This document shows, one piece after another, positions 62,764 to 64,000 of a stretch of DNA of 64,000 nucleotides. Location of the stretch: assembly GCA_947501265.1 (NCBI GenBank), contig CANMVY010000002.1, positions 85,048-149,047 on the forward strand, given 5' to 3'. Position 1 is the stretch's first letter; the number at the start of each line of letters is the position of its first letter. The notes under the pieces were generated by a model. The model worked only from the letters and a program-made list of their open reading frames with translations. It was not told the origin of the DNA and did no database searches. The translations under genes and the position numbers were made by a program. Source of the DNA: Bacteroidota bacterium. Its GTDB lineage: Bacteria; Bacteroidota; Bacteroidia; UBA7662; CANHCV01.

Positions 62764-63558
62764 ATGTCTGTAAAAATTCGTTTACAACGCCACGGCCGGA
62801 AAGCTAGTCCTTTCTACTATATCGTGGCTTCCGACGCACGTTCACCACGTGATGGTCGTTTCATCGAGAAAATCGGTTCTTACAATCCGGTTACTGTTCC
62901 TGCTACCATTGAATTGAACGTTGATCGTGCAGTTTATTGGTTAGGTGTTGGAGCTCAACCGACCGATTCCGCCCGTGGAATTCTATCCCACAAAGGCGCT
63001 ATGTACAAAAAGCACTTGTTGCGTGGAGTATCGAAAGGTGCATTCACCATGGAAGTTGCTGAAAAAATGTTCCAAGAGTGGTTGGATTCCAAAGGCACTT
63101 CACTTGATCAAGCGAAGAAAGCCAAGGACGACAAAGCTGCGAAGGCGCGTACTGTTCAATTGGCTGCTGAAGCCAAGGTTGCTGCTGAAAAAGCGGCTGC
63201 TATTGCTGCGAAAAACGCTCCAGTTGTAGAAGAAGTTGCCGAGGAAGCTGCTGAAGAAGTTGCTGTTGAAGAAACAGTTGCTGAAGCTCCTGCTGTTGCT
63301 GAAGAGGCTCCGGCTGCTGAAGAGGCTCCGGCTGCTGAAGAAGCTCCCGCTGCTGAAGAAGCCCCCGCTACTGAAGCTCCTGCTGCTGAAGAGGCTCCTG
63401 CTGCTGAAGAAGCTCCCGCAGCTGAAGAGGCTCCTGCTGCTGAAGAAGCTCCCGCAGTTGAAGAAGCTCCCGCTACTGAAGAGGCTCCCGCTACTGAAGA
63501 GGCTCCTGCTGCTGAAGCTCCTGCCACAGAAGAAGGCGAAGCTCCTGCTGCTGAGTAA
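62764..63558 (+). CDS. rpsP: Ribosomal protein bS16 with a long Ala/Pro/Glu-rich C-terminal tail
   Basis: Residues 1 to about 82 are a normal bS16 ([50 protein letters not shown]). A helical Lys/Ala-rich stretch follows to about 155, then about 100 residues of repeated [12 protein letters not shown] units that are almost wholly Ala, Glu and Pro. At 264 residues it is about three times the usual 80-90. Bacteroidota S16 proteins are often extended, but this tail is long and its repeats are nearly identical at the DNA level. The tail is acidic and should be disordered, outside the ribosome core. Confidence 0.93.
   Translation: MSVKIRLQRHGRKASPFYYIVASDARSPRDGRFIEKIGSYNPVTVPATIELNVDRAVYWLGVGAQPTDSARGILSHKGAMYKKHLLRGVSKGAFTMEVAEKMFQEWLDSKGTSLDQAKKAKDDKAAKARTVQLAAEAKVAAEKAAAIAAKNAPVVEEVAEEAAEEVAVEETVAEAPAVAEEAPAAEEAPAAEEAPAAEEAPATEAPAAEEAPAAEEAPAAEEAPAAEEAPAVEEAPATEEAPATEEAPAAEAPATEEGEAPAAE
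63226..63552 (+). repeat. Low-complexity tandem repeat tract in rpsP
   Basis: Units of about 15-18 nt such as gctgaagaggctcctgct and gctgaagaagctcccgct repeat about 15 times. The differences are mostly silent (gag/gaa, cct/ccc/ccg), which suggests expansion by slippage or unequal exchange. Confidence 0.85.
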
Positions 63559-63580
63559 TATAAAAAATTCAGAATTAACG

Positions 63581-63608
63581 AAGCCCCTACCAAATGGTAG
63601 GGGCTTTT
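63581..63608 (+). terminator. rpsP terminator
   Basis: AAGCCCCTACC and GGTAGGGGCTT form an 11-bp stem around AAAT, followed by TTTTT. Confidence 0.9.
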
Positions 63609-63660
63609 TCTTTGTATTCCATCAACAGAACTTTTCTTTCGACTAAATTTCAATTTTTCC

Positions 63661-63668
63661 TATCTTTA
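63661..63668 (+). promoter_or_regulatory. -7-like element of the last gene, 4 nt from the ATG
   Basis: TATCTTTA, then ACGC, then ATG 63673. One mismatch to TAnnTTTG. Confidence 0.4.
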
Positions 63669-63672
63669 ACGC

Positions 63673-64000
63673 ATGGGAGAAATCCAAAATCAAGAAAACA
63701 TCCTTTTAATTTTTCAAAAAATCATCGAGCAAGAGAGCAAAACTTCAACGTATAAGTTTGCCCTTCTACGCGCTGTAATTGATCTCATAACCGCTCAATC
63801 GCCCCATATCGAAGATCGCGCTACACATGTGGCTATTCCAGTGCAATTAGTCAGCGATAAATGGTTGTTTTATTATTGGGATTTGATCGCTGAAAATTAT
63901 TCCCAAATTCATTCTGGGAGAAATTTAGCCTTTGAAGAACAACTTCGGGAATTACAAAAAAACCATTCCATTCAAAACTATTGGGATTTTAAACAAGAGT
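63673..64000 (+). CDS. N-terminus of an unidentified protein (possibly HNH-endonuclease related), cut by window edge
   Basis: This reading frame is open from ATG 63673 to the window end (109 codons) and is not in the ORF track. It begins MGEIQNQENILLIFQKIIEQ and contains SKTSTYKFALLRAVIDLIT. I remember similar N-terminal helices in Bacteroidota HNH-endonuclease proteins, but the nuclease motif itself would be outside the window, so this is a weak suggestion. It follows a strong terminator, which fits an independent gene. Confidence 0.6.
   Translation, partial: MGEIQNQENILLIFQKIIEQESKTSTYKFALLRAVIDLITAQSPHIEDRATHVAIPVQLVSDKWLFYYWDLIAENYSQIHSGRNLAFEEQLRELQKNHSIQNYWDFKQE

Noticed and set aside
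63226-63552. Tandem repeats considered as a CRISPR array
   Set aside because: There are no unique spacers; the units are contiguous, in frame and code for the S16 tail.
63156-63653. Ala/Gly/Ser-rich minus-strand ORF and Leu/Lys-rich + strand ORF over the rpsP tail
   Set aside because: Both are frame shadows of the low-complexity repeat.

Overview
The window looks like a chromosomal segment of a Bacteroidota bacterium, most likely a Flavobacteriales relative; family level cannot be read from this sequence alone. The evidence is the recurrent TAnnTTTG -7 promoter element instead of a classical -10 box, a type IX secretion (T9SS) type A sorting domain on a 1194-residue subtilase, a GH109-type oxidoreductase-fold hydrolase with a Tat signal, an S46 dipeptidyl-peptidase, a DUF3098 gene beside ftsX, and the order miaB / sigma-54 activator / lptE / TPR / secG / groES / groEL. 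Gene density is very high, many genes overlap by ATGA or TAATG, and no intergenic stretch exceeds 300 bases. I see no insertion sequence, prophage, rRNA, riboswitch or CRISPR array. One tRNA (Leu, CAA) is present.

Layout. 1-6.2 kb: cut-off GH109 gene, secreted nuclease, then a + strand surface-polysaccharide group (LysM/DPBB protein, MsbA-like ABC exporter, DUF1972 glycosyltransferase, O-antigen ligase/polymerase). 6.2-9.6 kb: site-2 protease rseP with an exported unknown, tRNA-Leu, a small membrane protein, a NUDIX hydrolase. 9.6-14.9 kb: complete sufBCDSE plus a DUF59 gene. 15-16.3 kb: stand-alone 2-oxoacid dehydrogenase E2. 16.3-20.2 kb (-): unknown, idi, bifunctional ftcD, a decayed outer-membrane-protein tail, dprA. 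20.2-25.8 kb: a three-gene operon of a beta-barrel hybrid protein, a rhomboid protease and a T9SS-exported subtilase. 25.9-29 kb: sucC, a YrdC-family gene, rlpA, pcm. 29-33.9 kb: lipoprotein, WcaJ-like phosphoglycosyltransferase and two coupled M16 peptidase subunits. 33.9-37.6 kb: chrA, a 2OG-Fe(II) oxygenase, a DnaA-box palindrome, htrA. 37.7-54.2 kb, all on the minus strand: mscS, arginine decarboxylase, an MFS transporter, ribF-truB-uppP-DUF3098-ftsX, hutH, hisS, groEL-groES, secG, TPR protein, lptE, sigma-54 activator, miaB. 54.3-64 kb: proline dehydrogenase with an MGMT-like and a YdeI-like gene, class III aminotransferase, orphan response regulator, DedA, S46 peptidase, ffh, rpsP with a very long Ala/Pro/Glu tail, and a cut-off unknown gene.

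How the genes work together. The segment is mostly housekeeping: Fe-S assembly, protein folding and export, translation, envelope lipid carrier recycling, LPS/EPS assembly. Amino-acid catabolism is spread across it: hutH and ftcD are the ends of histidine degradation, and prodh and the aminotransferase point to proline/ornithine use. A peptide-scavenging theme comes from the subtilase, the M16 pair and an S46 enzyme whose residue pattern is of the Asp/Glu-specific DPP11 type.

The most notable unexplained signals are: (1) a repeated promoter layout in which the TAnnTTTG element ends only 3-5 nt before the start codon of many operon-leading genes, implying leaderless mRNAs; (2) a perfect inverted pair of DnaA boxes at 36.1 kb in an AT-rich divergent intergenic region; (3) a 9-bp inverted repeat and a sigma-54-like element upstream of groESL, in the same gene string as a receiver-less sigma-54 activator; (4) the barrel/rhomboid/subtilase operon. 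No clear undescribed defence or mobile system is visible.
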